Shown: positions 18,942 through 29,595 of the stretch, piece by piece
Position numbering within the stretch: the stretch's first letter is position 1
Layout: each line of letters begins with the position of its first letter
Assembly: GCF_904846235.1 (NCBI RefSeq)
Contig: NZ_CAJGZN010000001.1
Coordinates: forward strand, 186,001 to 250,000
DNA: 64,000 nt
Direction of reading: 5' to 3'
Source of the DNA: Psychrobacter immobilis
GTDB taxonomy: Bacteria > Pseudomonadota > Gammaproteobacteria > Pseudomonadales > Moraxellaceae
The notes under the pieces: generated by a model
Told to the model about the DNA's origin: nothing
The model's input: the letters and a program-made list of their open reading frames with translations, nothing else
Database searches by the model: none
Made by a program: the position numbers and the translations under genes

Positions 18942-20273
18942 TTACGGCGCCATACCATCGTTGGTTTGGATAATGGCATGCTTAATATGTTTATTCAGTT
19001 TGATGTATAAAAATGCACCAAACACTATATTCAATAGCCCTGTCACCAAAAATAGCTGCGGTAGCGTAAACCCTAAGACGTTTAAGATAACAATCGCAAA
19101 AATGGCTGATGTGACCATAAATATCGCGTTAAAGATGTTATTCGCACCTACGATGCGTGCTCGATGACTCTTAGGTGCGTAGGCTTGCATAGAAGCATAT
19201 AGCGGTACGATATACAAACCACCGCTGAACCCTAATAAGAACAAATCTGCAAACACCCGCCAGCTACCACTTATATTAAACAAATCACCGATGCCAAGTA
19301 ATGTGTCATTATTCACATTTATATCTAAACCTGAAAGTGAAAAATACAAATCAATAGCAAAGATACTTAATCCAGCAATACCAAAAGGTAATAAACGCAA
19401 GCTAACTTTGTTTTTGGTCAATGTTTTGCACAGCACCGAACCGATCGACACACCAACAGAAAACAATGTGAGTAAGAAAATAACGACTGACTCATCACCA
19501 AGCAAAATCACCTTGCTGAACTCTGGCACTTGGGTCAAAAACGTCGCCCCATAAAACCAAAACCAGCTGTTGCCAAGAATGATAAAGAACAAAAAAGGCA
19601 AGGAGTATAAGTAACGGACAGTGGCCAAGCTGGTGGTAATAATATTCCAGTTAATCTTCAGGTCAGGCTGCATCGCTGGCATATTAGGAATATAGCGTGC
19701 AGCTAAATATCCCAAAACAGCGACAACCAATACCGTGGCACTAATCCAATACAGTGACTGCGATAGCTGAGTCAAAATACCAGCGACAATCATACCGACC
19801 AAAATAGCCAGTGAAGTACCCATCTGAAAAAGGCCGTTGGCGCCGACCAGCTCATCTTCTTTCATCGCTTGTGGCAGATAAGCGTATTTAATCGGTCCAA
19901 AGAAGGTCGAATGTGTGCCCATCAAAAACAACGCGACAAATAGCAGTGCATACCATTCAAAGACAAAGCCGACTGCGGCAACTGCCATAATGACCAGCTC
20001 AAGCAGTTTGATAAACTGCGTGAGCTTTGACTTTTCATACTTATCAGCAATCTGTCCTGCCAAAGCAGAAAACAAAAAGTAGGGCAGGATAAATAACATG
20101 GCGGCCAAGTTATTAAGGATGCTGACCTCTACGCCCAATTTACTGGCGGCAGTATAAGTGAGCACCAGTATGAGCGCCTGCTTAAAAATATTGTCATTGA
20201 ATGCGCCCAAAAACTGGGTGAAAAACATAGCGCTAAAACGACGGCGCTTGAATAACTGGAACTGGTTGGACAT
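18942..20273 (-). CDS. MFS transporter of the LplT (lysophospholipid transporter) type
   Basis: A 12-helix major facilitator protein. The opening FTQFLGAFNDNIFKQA is the hallmark of the LplT/Aas-associated MFS branch, which flips lysophospholipids or feeds an acyltransferase. FFGPIKYAYLPQAMK and the loop QIADKYEKSKL after helix 2 also fit. The start at 20273 follows TAGGA at the right spacing; 20279 and 20330 are upstream alternatives. No acyltransferase domain is fused and no aas gene is adjacent, so the substrate is inferred only. No clear terminator was found. Confidence 0.8.
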   Translation of the reverse strand: MSNQFQLFKRRRFSAMFFTQFLGAFNDNIFKQALILVLTYTAASKLGVEVSILNNLAAMLFILPYFLFSALAGQIADKYEKSKLTQFIKLLELVIMAVAAVGFVFEWYALLFVALFLMGTHSTFFGPIKYAYLPQAMKEDELVGANGLFQMGTSLAILVGMIVAGILTQLSQSLYWISATVLVVAVLGYLAARYIPNMPAMQPDLKINWNIITTSLATVRYLYSLPFLFFIILGNSWFWFYGATFLTQVPEFSKVILLGDESVVIFLLTLFSVGVSIGSVLCKTLTKNKVSLRLLPFGIAGLSIFAIDLYFSLSGLDINVNNDTLLGIGDLFNISGSWRVFADLFLLGFSGGLYIVPLYASMQAYAPKSHRARIVGANNIFNAIFMVTSAIFAIVILNVLGFTLPQLFLVTGLLNIVFGAFLYIKLNKHIKHAIIQTNDGMAP

Positions 20274-20798
20274 GGACATTCCTACAGATAAATCGCGACT
20301 GATAGAGAAAAGAGCGGCGCTGAACGACAATTTTTTTATGATAATAATCGTAAATTTTATTAAAAACTATATCAAGATATAGCATAGGTTTTATCAATAT
20401 TAAGCCGTATAATAGCAAGGCTTCGGTGAAAATACATGCAGTCAATGCTATGATTCGATATTTAACTAAGTTATGATTTATAAATTTTATGTGATTGCGT
20501 TTTAGGGTATAAATAGTATTGAAAACAAAGGCTATTACTCATCAATGCTATCTATAAGTTAGTAGCCTTTTCTAAGCTAGTAGACCTACAAGGCAGTAGA
20601 CACACAGTACTAAAGCCGACACTATAGATAACCAGTCATAAAATTAAAGTAGTAAACCATTAATTGCAGATAACTGCTATAAGTTTATTCACCGGTCAGA
20701 CTTGACGATCGTTATCGTTGATAAGATTGTGCCGCGTGAGCTGATAGGACGTAAAGATGATAAAGCAGCCTTCAACTCGAGCATGCAAGGGTCTAATG
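20274..20798. other. divergent region upstream of the MFS gene and tamA
   Basis: About 525 bases with no convincing gene. It contains AAAGGCTA (20527-20534) and TAGCCTTT (20563-20570) as a loose inverted repeat followed by TTTTCT, possibly a weak terminator, and a half-good Fur-like site at 20339-20353. The tamA promoter should lie in the right half. Confidence 0.4.
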
Positions 20799-23700
20799 AT
20801 GCAGCGTGACACAGCCATAATCCAAAACGATAGTAATAATTTAAGTACGTACCCAGTAGCACCGCGTAAAAACTTTAGACGCTCTGCACTGTGCACTGCG
20901 CTTGCGACCAGTTTGTTCGGTATGGCACCTGCGGCAATGGCAGATACCATTAATAGTGTAAACAATACCGCTATCACCAACTCATCTGCTGCTGAGCAAA
21001 CTGATAGCAATCAAACGCTTAGTAACCAGACTAACAATAGTCAAGCTGCGAATGATCAGGCATCTATCAAGCAATCAGCTACATTGTCCGATGACGATAC
21101 TCAGCTAGATATGGCTCTAGATGCGCTACGTCTAAAAAAAGCAGTAGAACAAGGCATCATTGATCAGTCAGTATTGGACGACTATAGCGAACAGAGCTTG
21201 GGCATTAAGAAACCTAACTCGACAAAGTCCGGCTCTAAAAACTCGTCGATGCAAAATGCTAATGCTCAAAACCTATCTTCTCAGAGCAGTAATTCACAAA
21301 ATACAACTTCTCAAAACAACAACTCTCAGAATTTAGAGAGTTTCCCTGATAGTCCAAGTACTTCATATAATCCAAACAATGCTCAATCAGTCGCTTCTAA
21401 TGATGACCTGTTGCAACAAGCAACCGAGATTCAGCAGCAAGGCTATCAAATGATGACCCCTGAGCAGATCGATCTTGAGCTAGCTGCAATGGATGCGCAG
21501 AATGCTCAAGACATTGACAGTATCAATATTAGCAATAACGACAGTGACTTTGATGCGCCAATCGCTACGTTAGATGACACAACATCGCCAATTGGTCTCG
21601 ATGTAGAGCTAGATGCGACAAACTTGCCAGCGCCTAGCAATCTTGATACGTTGGGTAGAAATGAAACAACGCAAGAGCAGGCGAGTACAGCTGAAGGGAT
21701 GTCACGTCCGATTGAGGTGAGTGGCGCTGTTAGCAATGAAGATGTCGTTAGTAATGAAGCTATTGTTAAGAATGAAAATGGTCTGACGATTGATGATAGT
21801 AGTGATGAGGTGATAGCTGGTACGAATGTGCCTGCCAATGTAGAAGGTACGACGACAGATATTATCAATCCGAATGACTATCTACCAGATTATCAGAATG
21901 ATACTCAGGCCGTCGATCAAAGTATCGAACAAGCCAATAGACCACGGCCACGCGCGCGCAATAGAGGTAATATCGTGACGCGTCTGTACAATCGCTTTTT
22001 TAATGACGGTGGCGTGGTAGCTTTGCCAAATGTAGAAACCGCTATTTATCTAGAGCAAGTATCTGCTGAAGACTCTCCTAATGGTAAGGCTCAGCTGATT
22101 GAGGCTGATAATGATATTCAGCCAATGAAAAACATCAAAGCAGCACTAGATGATACTTCCGTTCAGTCGGTTATTGACTTTACTGCAGCATTGCCACGTT
22201 TGCGCGAAACAGCACAGAATGCTGCTAAAGCCGTTGGTTACTACGAGGTTGAGCTGCGTCTGACCCAACCTGATCGTGACACAGTTAATGTTGTGATTGA
22301 AGAGCTGGGCGAGCCGGTACTGGTAGATAGCCGTATTATTGAGATTCGCGGTGAGGGCAGTGAGCAAGAAGAGTTTGCAGCGCTTGAGGCAGACTTGCCG
22401 CCGCAAGAAGGTGATATTTTTAATCACCGTGTCTATAAGAGCAGTAAAGCGGCTTTAGAATCTTTGAGTAATACCTATGGCTATTTTGACCAGTATTGGC
22501 TGAACAAATCCGTTGATATCATCTTGCCTGATAACAAAGCGGATGTCTCGTTGGTTTACAACACAGGTGATCGTTACGAGTTTGATGATGTGGTGTTTTT
22601 TACCTACGACAAAGAAACCAATACGCTGACCCAAGACCCTGACAAGCTACCAGTAGAGCTTTCATTATTGCAACAGCTCTATGGCTTTACGCCGGGTGAG
22701 CCGTTTTATCGTCCAGCAGTTACGAAGTTTAGTAACGACTTATCGGCAACTCGATACTTTAATACGGTCAACGTCGAGTCGATACTACCACCAACTGATA
22801 GTAGTGAAGCTGGTACCTTGGCGTTTGACAATGCTGCTACCGAGGGTAACGACACATTAGATGACGATATTAACAATGTAGACAATGATGGCGTTGCAGA
22901 TCTGAGTAGCAATGATGGCGCAGCTGCCTTAAATGTGACGGCTAGTAAAGAAGATACGGTTAACGATAATAGTGATATAGGTGCAGAGAGCGATAGTGCT
23001 CTGAGTGCTAATAGTGGCGAGACGGTCAATGAAGCGGATATCGCTGCTATTGATTTTGAGGCTGATGAAGCCACCCTTGATAAGCTGCAAGCCATCAGAC
23101 AAAAAGCAGAACGATTAAGCCGCTTGCCGAATGATCGCGTGCTTGATGAAAAAGATCAGGAAGCCGATAATTTATTGGGCAAAATCAGTGATTCAATCAG
23201 CAATGTCGCACAAAAGATATTCCCTGATGAGAAGATTTTGATTAATGATGAGAACTTTGTACCTCCAACATTAGCAGGACGTAAAACGCCTCAAGACGTT
23301 GCAGAAAGCAAAAAAGTACCTTTATATGTGTTTGTATACGCGGATAAACCACGTGATGCTCAAGTTGGTCTGGGTTATGGTACAGATACTGGCGTTCGCG
23401 CCACCGCAAAAATAGACTACAACTTGCTCAATCGCCAAGGCTATCAAGCAGGTGCAGAAACGGAAGTTTCGAGAATCAGCAAAAACGTGGCTGTGTATGC
23501 CAGTCGACCATGGAAGCACCCGCTCAATGATAAGCTAGATGCACGTCTTACTTATGAAGAGGAAGTGATTGACCAAGGTGAAGGCAACTTTGATCTATCA
23601 ACCACAACGCTAAAAGCGGCTTTGGCACGTAACATTCGTAGTGACACTGGCTGGAATCGCAGCTACTCTGTGCGTTACCGCTTGGATGAGCTTGAGACGG

Positions 23701-24347
23701 GGGTTGATGGGGCAGCATTAGATGATTTGCCTATCCGCTTTACCTCTTCAAGTCCGAAACAGCGCGCGCTGCTATTTGGCTATGGTATGAATAAAACAGA
23801 TACTGACAACGCTACCAACCCAACGCAGGGCATGCGCCAGTACTACTCAATCGAGGCTGGCACTGATAGCGCATTCAGTGATACCGATATGGCGATTATT
23901 CGCGCAGGCGTTAGTGGTATCTATAGCTTTGGCGAAGACAAAAAGCATCAAGTATTAGGTAGTGCCAATGCAGGTTATATCTGGGCGGATGATTTTTACG
24001 ATGTGCCTTATAAGTTGCGTTTCTTTGCAGGTGGCGATCAGAGTATCCGTGGTTATGACTATGAGAGCTTGTCACCACTAGATAAAGGCTATCTAACTGG
24101 CGGGCAGGTGCTAGCGGTCGGTAGCGCTGAGTATAACTATGAATTTAAACCAGGTTTCCGTGGCGCATTCTTCACTGATGTCGGTAATGCCTATGACAAA
24201 GATTTTGATACTGAGACAAAAGTCGGTGTCGGTGTCGGTATCCGCTGGGCATCGCCTGTAGGAATGGTGCGTGTCGATGTGGCTGCTGGCGTGACAGAGG
24301 AAAGCATTCCTGTACGACTGCACTTCTTTATTGGTTCACCGTTATAA
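20799..24347 (+). CDS. tamA: outer-membrane assembly factor TamA (Omp85 family)
   Basis: TamA is the outer-membrane half of the TAM complex, with TamB. Start: AAGGG lies 7 bases before the second of two tandem ATGs; an upstream ATG at 20757 is possible. Residues 1-48 are a signal peptide with a long polar n-region (cleavage AMA|D). Residues about 50-390 are an Asn/Gln/Ser/Asp-rich linker. POTRA domains follow (about 395-665); the third is interrupted by about 170 acidic residues (about 667-836) before its last strand and the GLGYGTDTGV entry to the 16-strand barrel. FFAGGDQSIRGYDY is the Omp85 lid-lock motif. 1182 residues, twice the E. coli length (577). Confidence 0.92.
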   Translation: MQRDTAIIQNDSNNLSTYPVAPRKNFRRSALCTALATSLFGMAPAAMADTINSVNNTAITNSSAAEQTDSNQTLSNQTNNSQAANDQASIKQSATLSDDDTQLDMALDALRLKKAVEQGIIDQSVLDDYSEQSLGIKKPNSTKSGSKNSSMQNANAQNLSSQSSNSQNTTSQNNNSQNLESFPDSPSTSYNPNNAQSVASNDDLLQQATEIQQQGYQMMTPEQIDLELAAMDAQNAQDIDSINISNNDSDFDAPIATLDDTTSPIGLDVELDATNLPAPSNLDTLGRNETTQEQASTAEGMSRPIEVSGAVSNEDVVSNEAIVKNENGLTIDDSSDEVIAGTNVPANVEGTTTDIINPNDYLPDYQNDTQAVDQSIEQANRPRPRARNRGNIVTRLYNRFFNDGGVVALPNVETAIYLEQVSAEDSPNGKAQLIEADNDIQPMKNIKAALDDTSVQSVIDFTAALPRLRETAQNAAKAVGYYEVELRLTQPDRDTVNVVIEELGEPVLVDSRIIEIRGEGSEQEEFAALEADLPPQEGDIFNHRVYKSSKAALESLSNTYGYFDQYWLNKSVDIILPDNKADVSLVYNTGDRYEFDDVVFFTYDKETNTLTQDPDKLPVELSLLQQLYGFTPGEPFYRPAVTKFSNDLSATRYFNTVNVESILPPTDSSEAGTLAFDNAATEGNDTLDDDINNVDNDGVADLSSNDGAAALNVTASKEDTVNDNSDIGAESDSALSANSGETVNEADIAAIDFEADEATLDKLQAIRQKAERLSRLPNDRVLDEKDQEADNLLGKISDSISNVAQKIFPDEKILINDENFVPPTLAGRKTPQDVAESKKVPLYVFVYADKPRDAQVGLGYGTDTGVRATAKIDYNLLNRQGYQAGAETEVSRISKNVAVYASRPWKHPLNDKLDARLTYEEEVIDQGEGNFDLSTTTLKAALARNIRSDTGWNRSYSVRYRLDELETGVDGAALDDLPIRFTSSSPKQRALLFGYGMNKTDTDNATNPTQGMRQYYSIEAGTDSAFSDTDMAIIRAGVSGIYSFGEDKKHQVLGSANAGYIWADDFYDVPYKLRFFAGGDQSIRGYDYESLSPLDKGYLTGGQVLAVGSAEYNYEFKPGFRGAFFTDVGNAYDKDFDTETKVGVGVGIRWASPVGMVRVDVAAGVTEESIPVRLHFFIGSPL

Positions 24348-24449
24348 TCGCTTAATGTAGTAGTTCCAACTGTTTAGTAGCTCCAAATGTTCTAATCATT
24401 ACTTATCGTACCGATTGCTGGTCTTCATTTTTTAACGTAGTTGAGTGTC

Positions 24450-27400
24450 ATGCTGACAGAAAATACCCCGCCTAATAATGCTCCAGATGAAGATCCAGCA
24501 CAGCGTGATGCCCGTGCCGTTAGGCGTTGGTATCCGTTGTCATTTCTGCTCAAACTACTGGTATTGGTGCTTATCGTACTGGCGATTATGTTTGCCATAT
24601 TCTTTTATGCGGCTGGTACGGACGCTGGTACGAAGTTTATATTAGAAAAAATTAGTGTTGAAACAGGTATTGATTTCAAATATGGACGCGGTAACTTGCG
24701 CGATGGTATTTGGGTCACTGATATCGATATTGAAGCGACTGAAGATCTTGAGATATTAGTAGATAAGGCCTACGTCAAAATAGGCTGGCGTGCAGTATTT
24801 GCAAAAGAAGTGCATTTAAGCGATGCAGACATCCAGACCATAGAGATTATCAATAAGAAACCGCCTACTGGTGAACCGTTCGATTATAAAACCTTAAAGT
24901 TGCCAGTAAACTTGCGCTTTGATCAAGCAAAAATTAAGAAAATTACTTATAAGCAAGTAACCAAAGATCCTATCATTATTCAAGATATTACGGCACGTGA
25001 TCTAACGTGGGTAGGTAGTACGGTGACCGTTGGCCGTGGTGATTTGCAGTATGCTGATATCGTGAAAGTCAGTGCCTTACAAGGAGAGATCGACCTACAG
25101 GGCGACTATCCACTAGATTTGAGTGCGATTGCGGAAGTCAGCGCCCTTGAAAAAGCCTATATCGACCCATTAAATATCTCTGCAACGGGAACGCTCAAAC
25201 GGACTGTCGGTAAAGTACGCAGTCGTTATAACGATAGCGATGTGAAAGGCGACTTTGTAGTACAAGGGTTAGATGCGGGTGCGCCGTTTGATGCAAAACT
25301 ACAGTGGGATGATATTCTTATCCCTTACGCCGATAGCCAAAACATTCGCCTACAAAGCGGTACAGCCACAGCTTCTGGTGTCATCTCTGAGATACGATTG
25401 CGTATCAATACTGAATTGACCGCCAAAGACATTCCATCAGGTCATTACCAAGGCCGCGCCGTTATTGCCAACAGTCAGCTACGTATAGATCGCTTGGACG
25501 CTGACGTGCCAGCGGGACGTTTGGCGTTACAAGGTATTTTAGATTGGAAAGACAGCTTTGAGGCCACAGTGCGTGCGACGGGCAGCAACTTTAATATTCG
25601 CCAAGCTATTCCGGCTGAGTATGCTGACTTCAAAGCTTATGCGCCGCAAACCCTCAACGGTAGGCTGTCACTGCGTTATCAGCAGCAGAATGGTACTGGT
25701 AATACACAGATCGATGCAGATTTGCGTCAGCGCGATGGTGAGCACATCAATGCCAATATGGTCCGTGGTAAAACCTCTGCCAAATCTAAGCAGGTTGCGC
25801 CTTGGTATATTGATGCTAACTGGAAAAACTTAACCCGCCGTAACGTACCCAATATTGGCAATATCGACAGTCCTAGTGGACAGGCAGACGTCATCGTTCG
25901 TGGTTCAACCCTATCAGTCGATGCCAATGCCGTTATCAATGAGCTAAATGCTGCCCCCAAGGGCAACTATGATTTACGTATACGTAAGGCTGGTGATGTC
26001 ATAGATATCAATCGTCTTAATTATAACGGCATCGTAGGAGACTTATCCGGCACAGGACAGATTCAGTTGGCGAGCAACCAGCGTCCACTGACATGGCAGA
26101 TTGACGCCAGTACCAAAGGTTTACTTCCTAAGAAATATCGTAGCGATTTACCGCTTGAGCGCCTAACAGGTAGTATAAGTGCGCGTGGTCGACTGCTAAA
26201 TATCACTAAAAACGGCGTCAGCGGACAGCGTCACGTGATTACTTTAAACAATACCGATATGCAAGCGCAGCTCGATGCGACGCAAGCAGATCGTGCTATC
26301 GGTATTACCGGTGCTGGTGATGCCAGTGTTGATATCGTAGGTGGTGAGCTGTCAGTATTTGATGCGCGTTTTGATGGTCGGATTGATACAGCAGATGTAC
26401 CACAAGGTCGTCTGTCTATCGATGCTGCGGGTACGCCAAAGCTGATTAGTATTCGTAAGCTGAACTATAAAGGTGAAGCGGGCGCAGTTGATGCGAAAGG
26501 TGTTATCGACTTACGTAAAAATATCGGCTGGAATATAGATGGTCGTTTTGACCAGTTCAACTTGGGTTATTTTTTACCCAATAATCCAGCGATAATCACA
26601 GGCGATCTAAAGACCAGTGGCGAATGGCAAAATGCGCCAAAAAACAGCAAAAACACCGCAGGCACATTGCAGCGCTTTGCCGTAAATTTCAACGGCATAT
26701 TAGATGCCGAGCAATTGCCAGCAGGTAAGCTGAATATAGAAGCCAGTGGTGACAGTCAGTTGATCCGTATCAACCGTTTCCGTCATGTGGGTGCGGCAGG
26801 TAGTATCGATGCCAGCGGTACCGTTGATGTGCGTCAAGGCGTTGCATGGGATATCAACGCGGTGATGGATCGTTTTAACATTGGCTACTTCCTAAAAGAT
26901 ACTCCAAGCCTTATCACTGGTACGATTGATACAGATGGCCGCTGGAGTGACACGCAGCAGATTGTCAATATTAAACAAGTTAATCTGAATGGCATGCTAA
27001 AAGGGCAGCAACTGAGTGCCAAAGGCAGCCTATCAGCGAAAATGCGTTTGCCTAAAGATTTAGCAAGTTACTTCAAACAACTTCAGACCCAAGATGCCCA
27101 AGCACAATACAAGCAAGTAAATGCTTTGATTGATAGCTTAAACGCTAATAATCTGGTGCTGCGTTGGGGTGATAACTATGTCACGGCTAACGGCAATGCC
27201 AAACAGCTACAAACCAAAATTAACATCACCAGTCTAGATCAGCTGTCTAGCCAATTAGCTGGTAAAGTCACGGGCGGCGCCACGCTGTCTCAACCAACTG
27301 GTCAAGCACTGCCTACTATTTATATTGATTTGGTCGGTGAGCGACTCGCGCTACCTGGTTTTATATTGCGTCAAGGCCGTGTACGCGGCAAGCTGGTCAA

Positions 27401-29444
27401 CCTAGCCAATAGCCCAAGCCAGTTAATCGTGACGGCTGAAGGCCTAGATGCTGCTGGTCAAAGTTTCGATAGTGTTAAAGCGTCCTTTAATGGTACCGAA
27501 AAATCTCATGTGGTCGATTTAAATGTGGCCAATAAGCAACTCGATGTCGGCGCTAGGTTAAAAGGTGGTTTTGATCGAGATAGGCTAAGCTGGTCAGGTG
27601 TCATTGGAAAAGGCCGCATCAAATCTAAATATGCGACTTTGAATCAATTACAACCTGCACAGCTGATTGTGAATTTGCCTTACAAACAGGGTGGTGAGAA
27701 TCGTGATCTAAAAGTACAGCTTGCCGCTCACTGCTGGCAGGCCACGGATCAAACTGGCAAGCTCTGTCTACGTGAAAAACTAGTGGCATCGCCAGACCAA
27801 GGTGAAGTCAATGTAGCGTTGCAGAATTTAGATACGTCGTTATTCTCAGTGTTCTTGCCAGAAGATATTGACTGGAATGGTAAGATTAATGGTAAAGCAA
27901 TCGTCGGATGGCAACGTGGTCGTCCGCCAACTATCAATACCACGCTATACTCAGACAATGGCAAGATAGGCCTTGTTCAAGATGGCGAGAGCACATCAAT
28001 GACCTTGCCATACAAGCGCGTGTCTCTCATTGCTCTGTCTGTGCCTAAGGGTATCAAGCTGCGTACCGACATCAATACTGGACGCGGTGCGCGTGGCTAT
28101 GCTGAAGTGATCGTCGATCCTTATAAAGACCCTAAACCAATATCCGGTGCCTTGGTGCTGAACGAGCTTGATCTTGCGATATTTAAGCCTTTCTTCCCCG
28201 GTATGCGCGTCCTAAGAGGTAACGTCACAATGGCGGGTGGTCTAGGTGGTACCTTAACCAAACCGCAGTTCTATGGCGACGTAAAACTCTCTGACGGCCG
28301 TATAGCCATGCTTGATTTGCCAGTAAATCTGTCCAAAGTAAATGCGGCAGCCAAAATCCGAGGTACACAAGCGACCATTGATGGCACATTCAATAGTGGT
28401 ACAGGTGAAGGCGAATTGTCAGGGACAGTCAACTGGCAGCAAAAACTGCAGGCCAAGTTGAGTATCGTCGGTGAAGGCCTAGTCATTACTCAGCCGCCAT
28501 TACTGGTCGCTGAAATTGACCCTGATATCGATATTATCGTGCGCCCAGGCGACCGTTATGTCGATATAAAAGGGGCAATCAGTGTGCCGTCTGCGACCAT
28601 TCGTCCGCCTGAAGCCAGCGAAGATATCATCACTCAAACCGAAGATGCAGTCGTACTAGATCGTCGTTTGATTGGTAATATCGATGAAGTACTGGCTATC
28701 TCAAAACCTTGGTCAATCAATGCTGATATCGGTGTTGATTTGGGCGATGATATCAACTTCCGTGGTTTTGGCGCAGTCATTCCGTTGGCAGGTGCGATTA
28801 ATGTGACTCAGAATGGCACAGGTATCATGCGTGCCAGAGGTGTTGTACAGGTCTCACGCCGTACCAATATCAATGCCTTTGGCCAAAGCCTAGAGCTGAA
28901 TTATGGTCAAGTGCGTTTCAATGGCGATGTGATGAAACCGAGCTTGAGTATTGAAGCGGCCAAAACCATTAATGGCAAGACAGTAGGTCTGCGTGTCAAA
29001 GGAACCACCGAAAGCCCCAATATTGTCGTCTTTAACAATGCAGGGCTGACCCAGCAGCAAGCAATGAACGCCTTGGTGACAGGTCGCATCGATAATAAGA
29101 GCGCGACACAAATCAGTGAGCAAGGGTTTAAGTCGCAAGTGACCAATAATCTGGCCGCCGCTGGATTGAGCTTTGGTCTGAGTGGCACTCGTAGCCTGAC
29201 CAATCAAATTGGGCAAGCGTTTGGTTTGCAGAGTCTGACAGTTGATGCCTCAGGTAGTAGCGAGGATACCAATGTCAATGTCACAGGTTACGTAACGCCT
29301 GATTTGTACATTCGCTATGGTGTGGGTGTTTTCAATGCGCAAAACAGTCTCTCTGTTCGTTATCAATTGACACGCCGTATCTATGTGGAAGCCAGTTCAG
29401 CCGCCGAGAATGCAGTGGATGTGGTCTACAGTTGGCAGTTCTAA
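24450..29444 (+). CDS. tamB: translocation and assembly module protein TamB (DUF490/AsmA-like)
   Basis: TamB is an inner-membrane-anchored beta-taco protein that spans the periplasm and works with TamA; recent work assigns the family a role in phospholipid transport to the outer membrane. One membrane helix (about residues 34-60 after a charged start with Arg-Arg-Trp-Tyr) precedes some 1,300 residues of repeating beta segments (for example GxLxIxASGxxxLIxI modules repeated around 26,400-26,850) and the C-terminal DUF490 domain ending DVVYSWQF. The ATG at 24450 is preferred to a TTG at 24441. It follows tamA by 102 bases with no terminator between, so one operon. 1664 residues exceeds E. coli TamB (1259). 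Confidence 0.95.
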   Translation: MLTENTPPNNAPDEDPAQRDARAVRRWYPLSFLLKLLVLVLIVLAIMFAIFFYAAGTDAGTKFILEKISVETGIDFKYGRGNLRDGIWVTDIDIEATEDLEILVDKAYVKIGWRAVFAKEVHLSDADIQTIEIINKKPPTGEPFDYKTLKLPVNLRFDQAKIKKITYKQVTKDPIIIQDITARDLTWVGSTVTVGRGDLQYADIVKVSALQGEIDLQGDYPLDLSAIAEVSALEKAYIDPLNISATGTLKRTVGKVRSRYNDSDVKGDFVVQGLDAGAPFDAKLQWDDILIPYADSQNIRLQSGTATASGVISEIRLRINTELTAKDIPSGHYQGRAVIANSQLRIDRLDADVPAGRLALQGILDWKDSFEATVRATGSNFNIRQAIPAEYADFKAYAPQTLNGRLSLRYQQQNGTGNTQIDADLRQRDGEHINANMVRGKTSAKSKQVAPWYIDANWKNLTRRNVPNIGNIDSPSGQADVIVRGSTLSVDANAVINELNAAPKGNYDLRIRKAGDVIDINRLNYNGIVGDLSGTGQIQLASNQRPLTWQIDASTKGLLPKKYRSDLPLERLTGSISARGRLLNITKNGVSGQRHVITLNNTDMQAQLDATQADRAIGITGAGDASVDIVGGELSVFDARFDGRIDTADVPQGRLSIDAAGTPKLISIRKLNYKGEAGAVDAKGVIDLRKNIGWNIDGRFDQFNLGYFLPNNPAIITGDLKTSGEWQNAPKNSKNTAGTLQRFAVNFNGILDAEQLPAGKLNIEASGDSQLIRINRFRHVGAAGSIDASGTVDVRQGVAWDINAVMDRFNIGYFLKDTPSLITGTIDTDGRWSDTQQIVNIKQVNLNGMLKGQQLSAKGSLSAKMRLPKDLASYFKQLQTQDAQAQYKQVNALIDSLNANNLVLRWGDNYVTANGNAKQLQTKINITSLDQLSSQLAGKVTGGATLSQPTGQALPTIYIDLVGERLALPGFILRQGRVRGKLVNLANSPSQLIVTAEGLDAAGQSFDSVKASFNGTEKSHVVDLNVANKQLDVGARLKGGFDRDRLSWSGVIGKGRIKSKYATLNQLQPAQLIVNLPYKQGGENRDLKVQLAAHCWQATDQTGKLCLREKLVASPDQGEVNVALQNLDTSLFSVFLPEDIDWNGKINGKAIVGWQRGRPPTINTTLYSDNGKIGLVQDGESTSMTLPYKRVSLIALSVPKGIKLRTDINTGRGARGYAEVIVDPYKDPKPISGALVLNELDLAIFKPFFPGMRVLRGNVTMAGGLGGTLTKPQFYGDVKLSDGRIAMLDLPVNLSKVNAAAKIRGTQATIDGTFNSGTGEGELSGTVNWQQKLQAKLSIVGEGLVITQPPLLVAEIDPDIDIIVRPGDRYVDIKGAISVPSATIRPPEASEDIITQTEDAVVLDRRLIGNIDEVLAISKPWSINADIGVDLGDDINFRGFGAVIPLAGAINVTQNGTGIMRARGVVQVSRRTNINAFGQSLELNYGQVRFNGDVMKPSLSIEAAKTINGKTVGLRVKGTTESPNIVVFNNAGLTQQQAMNALVTGRIDNKSATQISEQGFKSQVTNNLAAAGLSFGLSGTRSLTNQIGQAFGLQSLTVDASGSSEDTNVNVTGYVTPDLYIRYGVGVFNAQNSLSVRYQLTRRIYVEASSAAENAVDVVYSWQF

Positions 29445-29527
29445 ATCGTGTATTCAGAGGACAACTGCTTTTTGATTAAAGTTGATCGAGTTAGTTTCTA
29501 AAGTGATTTTTAAACTATATGACCTAT

Positions 29528-29559
29528 AAAAAAACGCCTCATAATGAAGGCGTTTTTTT
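29528..29559. terminator. terminator between tamB and hemP
   Basis: AAAAAAACGCCT, 8-base loop, AGGCGTTTTTTT: a perfect stem with tracts on both sides, serving convergent tamB and hemP. Confidence 0.9.
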
Positions 29560-29595
29560 ATAGAAGTATTGAAAAAGGTGTCACTGAAATAGACT

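Noticed and set aside
20339-20353. Fur-like dyad upstream of the MFS gene
   Set aside because: Left half-site matches well but the right half has only 4 of 7 positions; too weak to call.
21506-21868. 120-codon minus-strand frame with hydrophobic sequence inside tamA
   Set aside because: It mirrors the acidic Asn/Asp linker of TamA; reading GAT/AAT/AGT-rich codons backwards gives Ile/Ser/Leu-rich sequence. No ribosome site.
22706-23095. 129-codon minus-strand Ser/Leu-rich frame inside tamA
   Set aside because: Same artefact, opposite the acidic POTRA insertion.
24222-24239. Tandem GTCGGT repeats
   Set aside because: They encode Val-Gly repeats of a TamA barrel strand; ordinary codon repetition.
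28890-29216. Two minus-strand frames (about 100 codons) opposite the end of tamB
   Set aside because: Inside a well-supported gene, no ribosome site and no recognisable protein.
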